21,117 bases of DNA. It comes from a virus. The translations under genes and the position numbers were made by a program. The stretch is taken from positions 1 through 21,117 of IMG/VR virus record IMGVR_UViG_3300005602_000037. One strand, written 5' to 3'. Below, one piece after another: positions 7,487 through 14,944 of the stretch; position 1 is the stretch's first letter; each line of letters opens with the position of its first letter. Under the pieces are notes generated by a model that worked only from the letters and a program-made list of their open reading frames with translations, was not told the DNA's origin and did no database searches.

Positions 7487-8104
7487 TCACTCGGTGGGTA
7501 GAGTCTTGTTTACCACAGGCGTGACCTCGGTGATGGTATCTCGCGGGAGGCCGAAGAGTCGGGAATCGACCGACATCGGCACGAGGTACTCGATTCCGAA
7601 GGGAAGGTTGATCGAGAATTTGTCTTGCGTGATCTCCTCCCCCCCGCGAATCGCCGCGCCGAGCGTGGCCGAGAGGGCGCCGACGGTGAACTCGAGGAGG
7701 TCGGTCGCCGCGTTGAGCTGCTTTACCTCGTTCGTCGCGTCGCATGGGTCGTAGGACCAGACAGACACGGTGAACTTTCGGAACCATCGCCACTCGACGC
7801 GGGGATTCGTTGCGCGCGCGTTGCCCGTCGAGAGGTTCGGCCCGAGGGTGAGCTTGCCGTGGCTCCGCGAGTCGCCGAGTCCGTGCCCGGGAAGGAAGAG
7901 GACACGGTTACCTCCCGTGTCCGGACGCTGATTGATGACCTGCTCACGCTTGCGCCAGCCGACCGTGTCGGTCGTGGGAAGGAGGCGCCCCTCCTGGGCC
8001 GAGTACTTCGCGATGACCCACGGCTCGGCGAGGACCTGGTTGAAGCGGTATTGGACCGTCAAGAGGACGTCGAGCGAAGGGCCCTCGTTGAGGACTAGGC
8101 TCAT
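7487..8104 (-). CDS. Putative tail terminator/completion protein, 205 aa
   Basis: The ATG at 8104 overlaps the stop of the preceding 32-residue ORF as ATGA. The open frame extends further upstream, but the extension is a shadow. The protein is alpha/beta, with SLDVLLTVQYRFNQVLAEPW at the N-terminus, a basic middle (VEWRWFRKFTVSVWSYDPCD) and a C-terminus ending FGIEYLVPMSVDSRLFGLP. It lies between gpG-like and sheath genes, where Mu-like phages encode gp37-type tail completion proteins and others encode tail terminators. I do not recognise a named family from residues alone; the function is inferred from length and synteny. Confidence 0.75.
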   Translation of the reverse strand: MSLVLNEGPSLDVLLTVQYRFNQVLAEPWVIAKYSAQEGRLLPTTDTVGWRKREQVINQRPDTGGNRVLFLPGHGLGDSRSHGKLTLGPNLSTGNARATNPRVEWRWFRKFTVSVWSYDPCDATNEVKQLNAATDLLEFTVGALSATLGAAIRGGEEITQDKFSINLPFGIEYLVPMSVDSRLFGLPRDTITEVTPVVNKTLPTE

Positions 8105-8199
8105 CGGAAGGAGTCCGGATCCTGCTCCATGGCCAAGGCGCGCACCTTCGGGGCGAGCCAAGCCCAAGAGGCCATCGCGCGGATCATGCGGAGCCTCAC
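8101..8199 (-). CDS. Candidate 32-residue linker gene
   Basis: GTG 8199 overlaps the gpG-like stop as GTGA, and the frame ends with TGA overlapping the next ATG as ATGA. The ORF therefore exactly fills the 91-base gap, with coupling signals at both ends. The product is basic and helical, with Trp residues (RMIRAMASWAWLAPKVRALA), then an acidic EQDPDS tail. In size and helix pattern it could be a small amphipathic peptide. No family is recognised, and a chance ORF cannot be ruled out, but the double overlap mirrors the other joins in this operon. Confidence 0.55.
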   Translation of the reverse strand: MRLRMIRAMASWAWLAPKVRALAMEQDPDSFR

Positions 8200-8606
8200 G
8201 CGTGCCCCGCGAGCTGCTCGAAGAGCTTCGTCGCCCCGTCGTGGAGCGCCTTCGAGATCTGCGGGGGCAAGCCTTGCCCTCCTCTCCCCTTCGAGGTCGT
8301 GTGCCTCGGGATGACCTGGCGGCGCCAGTGCTGGATCGCTTGGACCTTGGCGCTCCCCGTCGAGATCCCGACCAAGACGATCCGGACGAGAGAACCGACG
8401 GCGCGAACCTCGATCGCGCTCGCGGCGTTCACGAGGGCCGGCTTGCCGTCCTTCTTTCGCGGCGCCCACGGTTCGCCCCATGGAGTGCGTCCGGACTTCG
8501 CCGTCTCGACGGCCGCGCGCTTGACGAGCGGCGTGCATGCTCCGGCGACCTTCTCGGGGAAGGTCCCGAGCGCCGCTAGCTTGCTGAGGACCGAGTCGAG
8601 GCTCAC
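8196..8606 (-). CDS. Phage virion morphogenesis protein (Mu gpG / HK97 gp10-like), 136 aa
   Basis: GTG 8606 overlaps the preceding stop as GTGA. The protein starts with a helix (SLDSVLSKLAALGTFPEK), followed by KRAAVETAKSGRTPWGEPWA with PRKKDG, where the gap between the helix and the Pro/Trp/Lys motif is characteristic of gpG-like proteins. It then has beta strands (IEVRAVGSLVRIVLVGI), QAIQHW and the RQVIPRHTTSKGRGG stretch, with GLPPQISKALHDGATKLFEQ at the end. RxxxPR and the final helical region are standard for this family. These proteins act in head-tail joining or tail completion. The length is usual. Confidence 0.82.
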   Translation of the reverse strand: MSLDSVLSKLAALGTFPEKVAGACTPLVKRAAVETAKSGRTPWGEPWAPRKKDGKPALVNAASAIEVRAVGSLVRIVLVGISTGSAKVQAIQHWRRQVIPRHTTSKGRGGQGLPPQISKALHDGATKLFEQLAGHA

Positions 8607-9367
8607 CGGTAACGATCCTCGGCGCGGCCTCGGCGAGCTTGCTCGTCCATCCATACGTAAGGAGAGGTTTCTCCGCATGCGAGAGGGCCTCCCTGGGTGA
8701 TGCCTGAGCCACCAGTATCGGCATTCAGCGGCATGTCCCAGAGCGACGTGTTCGAGTTGACCGCCTTTTCAATCTCGACGGCGACCGCGTCGGATAGCTC
8801 CTTGATTTGGTCGATCGCCTTGTCGTTGGTGGGATTCCATCCCCGGCGAGCGTAGAGGCGAGGCAGCACCCGATCGGCGATCCACTGGAGGAGCTCCTCC
8901 GGGCACGGTGTCGCCGCCGTGTAGACGTTCGAGATGTCGAAGGCGCCCGTCGAGGGACAGACGATCGACACCCCGGTCCCGACAAGCGAGACCAGCCCAG
9001 CGGAACCGATCGAAACGGGCGACGTCGCCCGGCTCTTGTCGGTCCAGGAGAGAACCGCCGTGCCGGGTGCGCCGGGCGTCGTGACCGAGATCACGAGCTC
9101 GAGGTCTCCGCGGACGGGCACACCAAGGAACGACAAGGGCGGAGGGTTGACGCCCGCGCCCGAGGGCGGCCCCATCGATTGACCAAGGGTGTCGACGGGG
9201 TAGCGCTTCCGAAGCTGGTCGTAGATCCAGCCCTGCGTCGCAAGGAGCTGCCTCGATACGTACCCAGGAGACTGCGCCTCAAGACCTAGGATATCGATCG
9301 GCCCGATCCCCGTACCTCGAAGGATGAACCCGTCGAGAGAGAGCGCTTGGACCCGTGCCGGGATCAA
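8603..9367 (-). CDS. Head-tail adaptor, Mu gp36 (DUF1320)-like, with an extra beta domain, 254 aa
   Basis: TTG 9367 overlaps the stop of the preceding gene as TTGA. This is the best start because the longer frame upstream is Arg-rich shadow. The flanking parts fit gp36-like adaptors: SRQLLATQGWIYDQLRKRYP (about residues 38-57) and PEELLQWIADRVLPRLYARR-GWNP with KAIDQIKELSDAVAVEIEKA (about 156-202). Between them, residues about 62-152 form a Gly/Pro/Val-rich beta segment (GDLELVISVTTPGAPGTAVL, then VSIGSAGLVSLVGTGVSIV) that the family normally lacks. The normal length is about 140-160 residues, so the insert explains the excess. The protein probably joins the portal to the tail. Confidence 0.78.
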   Translation of the reverse strand: MIPARVQALSLDGFILRGTGIGPIDILGLEAQSPGYVSRQLLATQGWIYDQLRKRYPVDTLGQSMGPPSGAGVNPPPLSFLGVPVRGDLELVISVTTPGAPGTAVLSWTDKSRATSPVSIGSAGLVSLVGTGVSIVCPSTGAFDISNVYTAATPCPEELLQWIADRVLPRLYARRGWNPTNDKAIDQIKELSDAVAVEIEKAVNSNTSLWDMPLNADTGGSGITQGGPLACGETSPYVWMDEQARRGRAEDRYR

Positions 9368-9672
9368 GGGGTATGCCCTGTCGTGACGACGACGACGTAA
9401 GCGTCCGTCCCGGCAAAGACCAGCGTCGAGCCCGCGCCCAGCTCCGAGAGACCGTCGTTGAAGTCGAGTTCGAGCCAATTTGCCGCCGCCGGGATCGTGA
9501 TGGTTGGGAGTGCCGCCGCACCTGCGGTCCCGTCGCTCTTGCCGGGCGTGATGACAAGGGTTCCACCTCCAGTCGTGTTGTGGGCGCGCACGTTCCGGAC
9601 GCACTGCCCTGCGGCAACGGTGACCGTCGCCGCGGAGCCAGCGTAGAGAGAGAAGCGCGACGCCGTAGCCAC
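9364..9672 (-). CDS. Small beta-rich virion protein after the capsid gene, 102 aa
   Basis: GTG 9672 lies 2 bases after the capsid stop (TGA GC GTG). The longer frame is rejected because it overlaps the capsid C-terminus. The protein begins VATASRFSLYAGSAATVTVA, then GQCVRNVRAHNTTGGGTLVI and ITIPAAANWLELDFNDGLSE, ending FAGTDAYVVVVTTGHTP. It is nearly uncharged and predicted all-beta. It could be a head decoration, stabilising or fibre-like protein; its size and position next to the capsid gene favour a head role. No family is recognised with confidence. Confidence 0.75.
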   Translation of the reverse strand: MATASRFSLYAGSAATVTVAAGQCVRNVRAHNTTGGGTLVITPGKSDGTAGAAALPTITIPAAANWLELDFNDGLSELGAGSTLVFAGTDAYVVVVTTGHTP

Positions 9673-9674
9673 GC

Positions 9675-10910
9675 TCAGGATCCGTCGAAACGGAAGATCG
9701 CGAACGGGTGACCGAGCTGGACGGCCATCCTTCCCTTGCACTGGTACTCGATCTCGTCGGAGCGAGAGAGCATCGCGTCGAGAACCGATTGGCCCCCTTC
9801 GCCGAAGTACCGGATCGCGAAGGGCTTCCTCTTCACGTGCAAGAGACCACCGAGTTGCGTCGTCCGGTTCTCCGTCATCACGATGTAATACGTCGTGTCG
9901 TTTCCGGTCGCCGTCTCGTTCAGGTAGGTGATGTTGCCCGTCGTGTTGCCGACGAGGTTCGCCTGAGAGAACGGCATCGGCATCGTGAAGCTGAAGTTCG
10001 ACCCGAACTCCGAGGCGATGATCGGAGTCCCGAGCCCAAAGCCTGCGATGACGGCTTTGACGTCCGCGGAGCCCGCGCCGCCTGCCGCTGCGAGCGCCAA
10101 CTCGTTGGCGTTCATCAAAAGCCGCAGGCGCGGCGCCATCCGAGGGGGCGCGATAATGTAGGCCACCTTGAGGAAGCGCGGCTGAACGCCGTTCGCTTGC
10201 TTGATGCTCATCGTGTAGGCGATCGCCTTACCCAAGTTCTGCAATGCGATGTCGGCGGTCACGGAGTCATCGATCGGAAGCGCTCCCGGATAGAACTGGT
10301 GACCGGTCACGGTGTTCGCGGTCGCCGGCACGGCGGCGCCGTGTAGCCAGTTGTAGTACCCACCGAGAGGCGGCTGATAGGGGTTGTAGTAGTGGCCGTT
10401 CGAGTAGGCCGCGTCCCCCGACGGGTTTCCGGTCGCGGCCGTGTTGTCCATGAAGAAGGGGAGGCCGTCGTACGTGGTCGCGCTCCCGTCGGTGTTCGCC
10501 CCGTTCAGGATCGCCATGCTTCCGAGTTGCTGGGGGTAGTAGGCCGTCTGAACCCCAACATCTTTGGACCACGTCGCGAGCTCGTTCAGGCCCGTGCCGT
10601 CGAGGTCCTCGAGTTGGTCGACTTGGACCTTGATGCCTACGCCGTGCTTGAAGCTCGGATACTCCACCGTCTGCGTCACGAGGCTTTGGAAGTCCATGCC
10701 CCCCGCGCCCGTCGGGCCGATGGGTCGGATCATGGCGTTGTTCAAAAACCAGGTGATCCGGTCCGTCTTCCGGAAGCTCTGAAACGGCCTGGCGACGCGG
10801 GCAAACCATGCGTTTTCATCGGCGAGCATGCCCATATAGGCATTCTCGTTGATGACGCGCATGTCGCGCTCGTACTGCATGACGAAGCTGGGCGTGACTG
10901 CTGTGGACAT
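9675..10910 (-). CDS. Major capsid protein, Mu gpT-like, 411 aa
   Basis: ATG 10910 is preceded by AAAGGGA about 9 bases away. The protein has a helical N-terminus (QYERDMRVINENAYMGMLAD), then AWFARVARPFQSFRKTDRI and a long Gly/Ala/Asn-rich centre with a tyrosine-rich loop (SNGHYYNPYQPPLGGYYNW, about residues 169-187). The C-terminal half contains PRFLKVAYIIAPPRMAPRLR and RYFGEGGQSVLDAMLSRSDE, close to the pattern of Mu-like gpT major head subunits (HK97 fold). It lies downstream of protease/scaffold and decoration genes, as expected. It builds the icosahedral shell. Confidence 0.88.
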   Translation of the reverse strand: MSTAVTPSFVMQYERDMRVINENAYMGMLADENAWFARVARPFQSFRKTDRITWFLNNAMIRPIGPTGAGGMDFQSLVTQTVEYPSFKHGVGIKVQVDQLEDLDGTGLNELATWSKDVGVQTAYYPQQLGSMAILNGANTDGSATTYDGLPFFMDNTAATGNPSGDAAYSNGHYYNPYQPPLGGYYNWLHGAAVPATANTVTGHQFYPGALPIDDSVTADIALQNLGKAIAYTMSIKQANGVQPRFLKVAYIIAPPRMAPRLRLLMNANELALAAAGGAGSADVKAVIAGFGLGTPIIASEFGSNFSFTMPMPFSQANLVGNTTGNITYLNETATGNDTTYYIVMTENRTTQLGGLLHVKRKPFAIRYFGEGGQSVLDAMLSRSDEIEYQCKGRMAVQLGHPFAIFRFDGS

Positions 10911-10952
10911 TGGCGAATTTCCCTTTGCAGGTGGTTACGTAGAGCCCAGTCC

Positions 10953-12131
10953 TTACGGGTTCGTGATCTTCACGTTGATCGTGGAGGTGTCGGACGTCGC
11001 GGTCGCCAGTGCGGCGAGGAACGCGAAGAGCGAGACGGCGGCCGTGCCGACGTAGCCCGGGGTGAGCGCCTTCGCGCCGAAGCCAACGGTGTTCCCGGAG
11101 CCCCCTTGCGTGTTCAGGGTCGCGAGGCACGTCGACTGCGAGGCCGAGAAGATCCCGACCGGGCACGTGTGCGTGCCGCCGGAGGTGAGCGGGTAGGCCG
11201 CGGCGAGGTTCGGCTGTCCGGCCGTGAGAGCGAGGGTGCCCGCAGTCAGCGTCAACTGGAAGTTGAACTCCTTGCAGTAGAAGCCCGGATCGCTCGTATC
11301 GATGACGCCGGAAGCGTTGTACGCCTTCCACTCCGTGTTGTTGTAAATCGAATCGCCCGCGCCGATCTTGATCGCCGCGTCGGTCACCCAGTTCGCGCCG
11401 GTCGCCCACCACGGAGGGCGCGTGACAATCCACTTGGAGCCCGCGGCGCCCAGCGAGACGACCTGCCACGGGCCCGAATCGACGGCTCCAGAGAGGCCGG
11501 TAAGGCCCGCTGGCGCGAAGAAGACCTGGCCGACAGCAAGCACGACTCCCGCGGTCGTGATCTGCGAAGCCAACGTACCGTTGGCCGTCGATACCAGCGT
11601 GCCGGTGCCCGTCCCCGTATAGGCGTGCATGACGGTGGCAACGGCGAGCGCCGTGAACGCGGCGTTGCCCCCGCTTGAGGCCTCCTCGCCGAGGTAGCTC
11701 TCAAGAAGCGAGTAGAGCGGCTGGACGAGGACCCCCTTCACCGTGTCGAGGGCCCACACGCGCCCAGCGACCGAGTTACCCGCGGCGAGCGCGCTTACGG
11801 AGTGGTCCGAGTCGACGTAGCAGAGCCCAAAGAGCGTCGTGACCGGGCTCGCCGTCGAGTTGTCGAGCCACTCGCAGTGGAGCTCGTCGGCGAGACGGAC
11901 GAGGCATGGCGCGGTGGTAGAGCCTCCCGAGTTGTCGACGGTCTCCTCGGCATCGCCAGCGACGAAGAGGTTCTGGTTGCCAGCGATCCCCGGGCGGATA
12001 CCTCCGAAGATCACGTCGAGGTAGACGCGCGCGCCGTTCCAGACCTTCGGAGCGCCCGCCACGACGGGCAGCGCCACGGCGGAAAGCGGGAAGGTGTCGG
12101 GCGATCGCGGTTGGGTGAGTGCAGAGGTCAT
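10953..12131 (-). CDS. Putative large head decoration/stabilising protein, 392 aa
   Basis: ATG 12131 overlaps the protease stop as ATGA, and GAAGG lies 8 bases upstream. The Ala/Gly/Thr/Val-rich protein begins MTSALTQPRSPDTFPLSAVA, VWNGARVYLDVIFGG, then GEEASSGGNAAFTALAVATV and a central FNFQLTLTAGTLALTAGQPN. The C-terminus is VSLFAFLAALATATSDTSTI. Its place between protease/scaffold and capsid genes is that of lambda D-type decoration genes. The size is well above the usual 110 residues, so it may be a duplicated or extended decoration protein or a different minor head protein. Six or more cysteines are scattered through it. No catalytic motif is visible. Confidence 0.7.
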   Translation of the reverse strand: MTSALTQPRSPDTFPLSAVALPVVAGAPKVWNGARVYLDVIFGGIRPGIAGNQNLFVAGDAEETVDNSGGSTTAPCLVRLADELHCEWLDNSTASPVTTLFGLCYVDSDHSVSALAAGNSVAGRVWALDTVKGVLVQPLYSLLESYLGEEASSGGNAAFTALAVATVMHAYTGTGTGTLVSTANGTLASQITTAGVVLAVGQVFFAPAGLTGLSGAVDSGPWQVVSLGAAGSKWIVTRPPWWATGANWVTDAAIKIGAGDSIYNNTEWKAYNASGVIDTSDPGFYCKEFNFQLTLTAGTLALTAGQPNLAAAYPLTSGGTHTCPVGIFSASQSTCLATLNTQGGSGNTVGFGAKALTPGYVGTAAVSLFAFLAALATATSDTSTINVKITNP

Positions 12132-12823
12132 TTCCTTGCGCCTTCCTTCTTCAGCTCTTCGAGCCGTGCCCGAGCAACCTCGGGCGTCACGTACTCGAGC
12201 TCATGGACTCCGTCGACGTAGGTCGAGGCCTTTGCAGGCGTGTGGTCGGTGAGCCCCATCGCCGCATGGATCCCTTCGACGGTCTCCTCGTCGAGGTCCG
12301 TCACCTCGGCGCTCGGGCGAGGGACTTGGTTCTTGCCGGGCGTGCCGACGGGCATCGGCACCGAGGTCAGCTTGACCGTTCCGATGCGCGGAAAGGTCTC
12401 GACGGCCGTGCGAAGTTCGTCGAGGGAGACGACTGCGAGGATCTTGCGGACGCTCTCGTCGAAATCGGGACGCTTCGCGAGGAGCGCAGCGCGCGCGTCC
12501 GCCTCGTCGCGCGCTGCGAGCTTTGCGCTAAGCGCCTGGACCGATCGGGCCGACTCGAAGGCAAGCGCCTTGATCGCAGCGATGTCGCCCGCCTCAGCCT
12601 TTGCCTGAAGCTCGGCCTGGGCCTGGGCCTTCGCCTTTTCCTCCTCTTCGGTCTTGGCCTTCGCCGCAGCCTTCTCCTTCTCTTCCTTCTCCTTTTTCTC
12701 TTTGTCTTCCCCCTCGTCGGGGAAAGCGGCCTTGATCGCCTTCTCCCCGCCCTCCTTGTCGTCACCGTAGGCCGCCCGGATTCCCGCGATCGCTGCCGCC
12801 CTTTTCTCTGAATCGAGCTTCAT
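12128..12823 (-). CDS. Internal in-frame scaffold protein start within the protease gene, 231 aa
   Basis: ATG 12823 corresponds to Met299 of the protease ORF and is preceded by GGAG 8 bases upstream, a ribosome site that a merely internal codon has no need of. The product begins MKLDSEKRAAAIAGIRAAYG, then has a long Lys/Glu/Ala coiled-coil region (about residues 35-75) and a C-terminal globular end. This reproduces lambda C/Nu3 and Mu I/Z logic, where the protease gene contains a nested scaffold gene. Scaffold would fill the prohead interior and be degraded by the full-length protein. Whether both products exist in this phage is inferred. Confidence 0.6.
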   Translation of the reverse strand: MKLDSEKRAAAIAGIRAAYGDDKEGGEKAIKAAFPDEGEDKEKKEKEEKEKAAAKAKTEEEEKAKAQAQAELQAKAEAGDIAAIKALAFESARSVQALSAKLAARDEADARAALLAKRPDFDESVRKILAVVSLDELRTAVETFPRIGTVKLTSVPMPVGTPGKNQVPRPSAEVTDLDEETVEGIHAAMGLTDHTPAKASTYVDGVHELEYVTPEVARARLEELKKEGARK

Positions 12824-13717
12824 CGTTTTTTCTCCAGCGGACGACCCGCCTTGTGCAAGGGCTATCACCTCAGCCCACGTTTTCACAGCATCGGCCAGTC
12901 CGGCCTTGACCGCGGCATCCCCGATGAACATCCGACCTTCGAGCGCGCGAATCGACATCTGGGTCGCGCCGGAGCCCGCCCGCCCCTTGGCGACGACATC
13001 GAAAAAGATGTCTGCGAGGGCCTGGACCCGCGCCTTGATCTCGGCCGCGGCATCGTCGGTCATGCGGATGTGGGGGTTGCCGTCGAGCTTCCGCGCGCCG
13101 CTCGAGAAGAGCGTGTACTTGAGGCCAGCTGCGGCATCGGCCGCCGTCATGTCGACGCTCGGAACCATCACCCCGACGCTCCCCGCCATGCCCGCCGGGG
13201 GGATGTAGACGCCGTGCGTCGCCGCGCACGCGATCGCGAAGGCCGCGCTGGCGGCGGTCCCGTCCACGAAGCTTCGCAGCGGCTTGCCCGAGGCAAGCGC
13301 CATGTCCCGAATCTCCTGAAAGAGCTCGAAGCAACCGAGTGCGTCTCCCCCGGGAGAGTCAACCCGGATCGCGACCGAGGTAGCCAAGGGCTCAGCGAAG
13401 GCCTTGCGAAGTCGGTCTGCCACCTCGGGGTAAGAGTCCCAAGCACACCCGGAGCGCTGCGAGAGTGCGCCGCCATAGCCGACCTCGACGACCGCCGTCG
13501 CGCCGATCATTGAGTAGGGCTCTCGCTCGGGCATCGGAGCCCAGAGCATCATCCCGATCGAAAGCTCGTTGACTGCGAGGGGGACGCCGTGGTGCGGCTC
13601 GTACCGGAGGGCGATTCGCTTCACGCCGCTAAGGAGAGCAGAAAACGCGCCGCCGCGCGAGTCAGTCGCGATCCTCGGAGGGGCCCCCCGGCTCGATCCA
13701 GGAGAGAGGTTCGGCAA
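12128..13717 (-). CDS. Head maturation protease (S49 / SppA-like) fused to scaffold, 529 aa
   Basis: TTG 13717 with GGGAGG 3 bases upstream is the first start in the frame; it overlaps the 75-residue gene by 56 bases, so a later GTG at 13624 is an alternative. The S49 fold is clear: VAIRVDSPGGDALGCFELFQ (about 115-134), VDGTAASAAFAIACAATHGV (151-170) with predicted nucleophile Ser157, and GSVGVMVPSVDM then SSGARKLDGNPH with predicted Lys210. This is the Ser-Lys dyad of lambda C-type proteases. After residue 298 the sequence becomes a Lys/Glu/Ala-rich helix typical of scaffold. The enzyme cleaves scaffold and capsid N-termini during prohead maturation. Confidence 0.88.
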   Translation of the reverse strand: MPNLSPGSSRGAPPRIATDSRGGAFSALLSGVKRIALRYEPHHGVPLAVNELSIGMMLWAPMPEREPYSMIGATAVVEVGYGGALSQRSGCAWDSYPEVADRLRKAFAEPLATSVAIRVDSPGGDALGCFELFQEIRDMALASGKPLRSFVDGTAASAAFAIACAATHGVYIPPAGMAGSVGVMVPSVDMTAADAAAGLKYTLFSSGARKLDGNPHIRMTDDAAAEIKARVQALADIFFDVVAKGRAGSGATQMSIRALEGRMFIGDAAVKAGLADAVKTWAEVIALAQGGSSAGEKTMKLDSEKRAAAIAGIRAAYGDDKEGGEKAIKAAFPDEGEDKEKKEKEEKEKAAAKAKTEEEEKAKAQAQAELQAKAEAGDIAAIKALAFESARSVQALSAKLAARDEADARAALLAKRPDFDESVRKILAVVSLDELRTAVETFPRIGTVKLTSVPMPVGTPGKNQVPRPSAEVTDLDEETVEGIHAAMGLTDHTPAKASTYVDGVHELEYVTPEVARARLEELKKEGARK

Positions 13718-13889
13718 GATCCTCCCGGATCTGCGCCCTCTCCGCGGGGTCGTCGACCTGAGAGAGAAGAGCCTCGAGCTCGGCCTTCAGCTCACCGAAC
13801 TTCTCCGCGGTGAACTGTCCCGCATCGTGGAGTGCGGTCGCGCGATGCAGCTTCGCGGTCGCGCGGTCGTCGGCTTCGTCCGCTGTCAT
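13662..13889 (-). CDS. Small acidic protein between zincin and protease, 75 aa
   Basis: ATG 13889 overlaps the zincin gene stop as ATGA. The product is an acidic, helical protein (MTADEADDRATAKLHRATAL, GQFTAEKFGELKAELEALLS, EPLSWIEPGG), probably two helices. Its length and composition suit a small head-assembly or regulatory protein, but I do not recognise a family. It overlaps the protease frame by 56 bases at the 3' end, and codon use in this frame is regular. The role is unknown; position places it in the head-morphogenesis group. Confidence 0.65.
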   Translation of the reverse strand: MTADEADDRATAKLHRATALHDAGQFTAEKFGELKAELEALLSQVDDPAERAQIREDLAEPLSWIEPGGPSEDRD

Positions 13890-14944
13890 TCCATCCCCCT
13901 ATGCTTTCGGACGCGCCGAATCAAGTCGAAGGCCTGGGGGTCGCGGGCCTTGAGCGTTTCGGGGTGATAGACATAAGCCGCGTGGCACTCGGTGAACCAC
14001 TCCTTGTAGTTTTTCCTGGAGTACCTCGAGGGGATCCACTTGCCGGGGACCGTCTCCACCCGGCCGTCCGGATCCTTGTCCGTGATCGACGACGGATCGA
14101 TATGCACGCGCTCCCGGAAGCCTTTCTTGATCTCGTTGTCGAGCTTCTTCTGGAGAGGACTCGAGGACGAAAGGTGCACGTGATGCCCGAGCTCGTGCAC
14201 CATCGTCCGCTGTTGCATCTCTTCCGGCGACGATGCGAGCGAAGAGATGCTCCACACGTGCTCGCCGGGCTCGGTCGCGCGCGCCGCCTTCTTCTTTCCG
14301 AGGAGACCCTTGGATCGCGCGAAGCGAGTCTCGAAGTCCTCCGACTTGAGGATCGATAGCCCTTCTCCTCCGCGCCAGTAGAGGCCGTTCGCCGTCTGCA
14401 CGAGGTTGCCAGAGAACGAGTCGATCTCGGCGCCAGAATGTTCGGCGAGCTCCGAGATCGGCGCATGCTTGAGAAACTTCGCGTATCCGCCCTTGACGAT
14501 AGCCTTCTCTGCATTGGCCTTCGTCTCGGGCGAGATCCCCTCGTGAGGAATCTTGAGTGTGTCGAGGCTGCCCCGAAGGATCCCGGCGTGCTCCTCGTGA
14601 ACCTTTGCTTGCTCGTGATGATGGGATCCGGCATCGAGGTGCTTTTCTCGCGCGGCGAGATGTCGTTCACGATCTTTCTTTGACCGGGCCTTCGCTGCGA
14701 GAGCTCCTCGGCGATCGGCTTCCCGGGCGTGGAACTCTTCCGCCTTTCGGTGTGCCGCGGCCGCGGCATCGTGGTGCTCCCCCTTACCTGTTCTCTTCGC
14801 CTTGCCGCTTGCCGAAGCAGCCTCGCGCGATCCGGAGCTCGCGAATCTGCCCCTCTCGTCGCGCGGCTGATCCGGATCGAACGCAAGAAACTCGAGAAAG
14901 TCCTCGAAGTCTCCGAGCTCCTCAAGCTGCTCTTCGCTCAGCAT
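13886..14944 (-). CDS. Head-associated zinc metallopeptidase-like protein (HELGHH zincin), 352 aa
   Basis: ATG 14944 overlaps the portal C-terminus by 23 bases; the longer frame upstream reads as an Arg-rich portal shadow. The order is: an acidic N-terminal helix (MLSEEQLEELGDFEDFLEFL); the linker DPDQPRDERGRFAS, frequent in phage portal and minor head proteins; a His/Lys/Glu-rich coiled coil of about 70 residues; then a domain holding MVHELGHHVHL (HExxH zinc site, about 247-257) and KEWFTECHAAYVYHPE (about 313-328), whose Glu may be the third ligand. It occupies the locus where Mu-like phages carry gpF. It may be a capsid-internal or ejected peptidase, or a maturation enzyme additional to S49. 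Active-site inference is from motif only. Confidence 0.8.
   Translation of the reverse strand: MLSEEQLEELGDFEDFLEFLAFDPDQPRDERGRFASSGSREAASASGKAKRTGKGEHHDAAAAAHRKAEEFHAREADRRGALAAKARSKKDRERHLAAREKHLDAGSHHHEQAKVHEEHAGILRGSLDTLKIPHEGISPETKANAEKAIVKGGYAKFLKHAPISELAEHSGAEIDSFSGNLVQTANGLYWRGGEGLSILKSEDFETRFARSKGLLGKKKAARATEPGEHVWSISSLASSPEEMQQRTMVHELGHHVHLSSSSPLQKKLDNEIKKGFRERVHIDPSSITDKDPDGRVETVPGKWIPSRYSRKNYKEWFTECHAAYVYHPETLKARDPQAFDLIRRVRKHRGME

Noticed and set aside
8105-8724. Long minus frame over the gpG-like gene
   Set aside because: Only its last 32 codons lie outside the recognised gpG-like gene; the rest is an Arg-rich shadow.
9368-9604. Upstream extension of the gp36-like frame
   Set aside because: Arg/His-rich shadow of the small beta-rich gene; TTGA at 9367 is the better coupled start.
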